This document shows positions 28,477-29,747 of a stretch of 29,747 nucleotides of DNA, in pieces. How positions within the stretch are numbered: position 1 is the first letter of the stretch; each line of letters opens with the position of its first letter. The stretch comes from an uncultured Acetatifactor sp. (lineage in GTDB: Bacteria > Bacillota > Clostridia > Lachnospirales > Lachnospiraceae): the NCBI GenBank assembly GCA_934436245.1, contig CAKSAM010000034.1, forward strand, positions 1 through 29,747, given 5' to 3'. The notes beneath the pieces are model-generated. The model saw only the letters and a list, made by a program, of their open reading frames with translations, was not told where the DNA came from and did not search any database. The translations under genes and the position numbers were made by a program.

Positions 28477-29747
28477 TTGTCCGCTCCTCCCTTCGTGATC
28501 TGCTCTAAGATCTCAGCATTGGTATAATATCTTGCGCTGGTATAGGTACGCAGCTTGTTGCTGGAAGTAATGACCGGCATCTTCTCGCTGAGAGGATTGT
28601 TCATATACATTAACGGGCAGATATAGGAAGTAATAACTCCCGTTGCCTTTAACGTCTCCGCATAAGGGGTCTCCTGAAATTTTTTCAGTACCGCGGGTGC
28701 CGCCGTGAATACGGTAGGAATACATACTCTGGTTCTACCGGCTTCTTTCAGGCTCTGAGAGACTTTTTCCGTCCAGTCGATGAGTTGCTGTAAACTCATA
28801 TGGGGACATCCCATGAAACACAGCTTCGGCTTGGCATCCTTCTTTTTCCAGATCACCGGATAGCTCTCATAGACCCTCTGAAGTTCCGCATCATCTACCA
28901 CGTAGACCTTTGCATCCTCCGCGATCAGATCTTTTCCGTATTTTACAGCCTCCGGAGTGATATTTTCCACATGGTACAGACCTACCGCACCGTTGGAAGC
29001 AGTCGCTGCGCCAAAGTCTTTCAGATAAGTCTTTGTAGCATCATCCAGCTCACCGCCCAGCCATTTGTCCAGTCCTACGATATAGGGAACATCCGCCATG
29101 ACTTTCATACCAATGGCAGATCCAAGCAGCTGTGCTTCCGGCTTCTTCGTTGTCTCGATCTTCACGATCCAGGTGGCTTTTCTGCCTTCATCCGTCAGCA
29201 GGCCGAAACGGGGCACATAGCCTACTACCGAGCCCATGAGGTCAATGATACCGGAGTTACGATTGCATCTTGCCCCCAATACGGAGTTGGCATAAACCAC
29301 TGCGGAAGACTCAGACCATGACAGCACCTCTCCCATGGCCGGAGTATTTCCCACTTCATCCATATAACAGGTGCAGGTGTAAGCATCCTTTTCCATGATA
29401 CCCAGCTGTGTCAGCTGTTTCTCGTAGTCATCCTGCTTGGAGTACATGAAATTCTTGAACACAAAATCCTGTAAAAAAGAACTGGGCACATTGGGATCCA
29501 GTGGTCTCGGATCCGCGGAAAATTTCTGTTTGGATACATTGCCGGATTCGATCAGCTGATTCATCAGTTCATACACCGGCGCCAGTGCTTTCAAGCCGAA
29601 GGATGTTACCAGATGGTTGTATTTACTGGTCACAGGCACCATACTGTCCGCACCGAACAGTTCGCCGTAACGCACCAGCGTCTGCATGACCTTCGCCAGG
29701 GTCGCTCCCTGTTTTCCATCATATATTTCCTGTTGTTCTTTTGTTAA
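28473..29747 (-). CDS. Aconitase X large (catalytic) subunit, 5' end missing
   Basis: The reading frame stays open to the right edge: 20 codons before the first internal ATG at 29687 read LTKEQQEIYDGKQGATLAKV, the usual AcnX N-terminus, so the true start is just outside. About 424 residues are present. AcnX landmarks are the TCTCYMDEVGNTPAMGE segment, the WSESSAVVYANSVLGARCNRN block with cysteine and serine of the active site, GSAIGMKVMADVPYIVG, and FMGCPHMSL, which holds another cysteine. Cysteines of these blocks ligate the Fe-S or metal centre in homologues. It forms one enzyme with the small subunit at 28033-28476. No neighbouring proline-metabolism genes are visible to settle the substrate. 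Confidence 0.88.
   Translation of the reverse strand, partial: LTKEQQEIYDGKQGATLAKVMQTLVRYGELFGADSMVPVTSKYNHLVTSFGLKALAPVYELMNQLIESGNVSKQKFSADPRPLDPNVPSSFLQDFVFKNFMYSKQDDYEKQLTQLGIMEKDAYTCTCYMDEVGNTPAMGEVLSWSESSAVVYANSVLGARCNRNSGIIDLMGSVVGYVPRFGLLTDEGRKATWIVKIETTKKPEAQLLGSAIGMKVMADVPYIVGLDKWLGGELDDATKTYLKDFGAATASNGAVGLYHVENITPEAVKYGKDLIAEDAKVYVVDDAELQRVYESYPVIWKKKDAKPKLCFMGCPHMSLQQLIDWTEKVSQSLKEAGRTRVCIPTVFTAAPAVLKKFQETPYAETLKATGVITSYICPLMYMNNPLSEKMPVITSSNKLRTYTSARYYTNAEILEQITKGGADK

Overview
The window looks like a chromosomal segment of a Gram-positive gut anaerobe, most likely a Lachnospiraceae-type Clostridium. The evidence is the canonical Firmicutes rimP-nusA-ylxR-ylxQ-infB-rbfA-nrnA-truB-ribF order, a monomeric group A [FeFe]-hydrogenase next to a GltD-like flavoprotein, ECF sigma factors with a DUF4179-type anti-sigma partner, a short-chain dehydrogenase close to clostridial 12alpha-hydroxysteroid dehydrogenase, and strong purine-rich ribosome binding sites. 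The genus cannot be fixed from sequence alone. Almost all genes lie on the minus strand; only a 32-residue toxin gene and the yqeY gene are on the plus strand.

Layout. 1-164 is the 5' end of an ECF sigma gene with an ECF-like promoter upstream. 409-734 is a compact type I toxin-antitoxin locus: a small membrane toxin on plus and a strong convergent antisense promoter on minus, sharing one terminator hairpin and flanked by a 35-bp imperfect inverted repeat. 762-1562 is the hydroxysteroid-dehydrogenase-like gene, with a palindromic operator at its start site. 1739-9244 is a closely packed minus-strand run: an AlkD-like protein, an unusual lipoprotein (RsgI-like domain plus ten CxxC motifs), a GNAT acetyltransferase, a CobW-type GTPase, two membrane proteins (DUF5058-like and one with a 15-bp tandem repeat), an M20 peptidase, an HD-domain protein and a small membrane protein. 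9421-11073 is a Na/Pi-cotransporter/PhoU-type protein with its own promoter and terminator.

11284-20119 is the translation/RNA operon from rimP to ribF, driven by a near-consensus promoter at 20217-20245. It carries a leader hairpin and a REP-like double hairpin between infB and rbfA. 20252-20515 is a hairpin-rich region with a perfect 73-bp direct repeat. 20528-24151 is a two-gene H2/NAD(P)H redox operon, with an upstream region holding a promoter, a very early terminator and two more copies of the operator seen at the dehydrogenase. 24532-25188 is an HD-domain protein, 25518-25955 is yqeY, 26182-27853 is an ECF sigma/anti-sigma pair, and 28033-29747 is a two-subunit aconitase X whose large subunit runs off the right end.

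Points of most interest: the complete type I toxin-antitoxin locus; the operator TGTAAGTRCTTACA shared by the dehydrogenase and the hydrogenase operon, which suggests one redox regulon; the lipoprotein combining an RsgI-like domain with a ten-fold CxxC array; and the 15-bp tandem repeat that adds in-frame start codons to a membrane protein.
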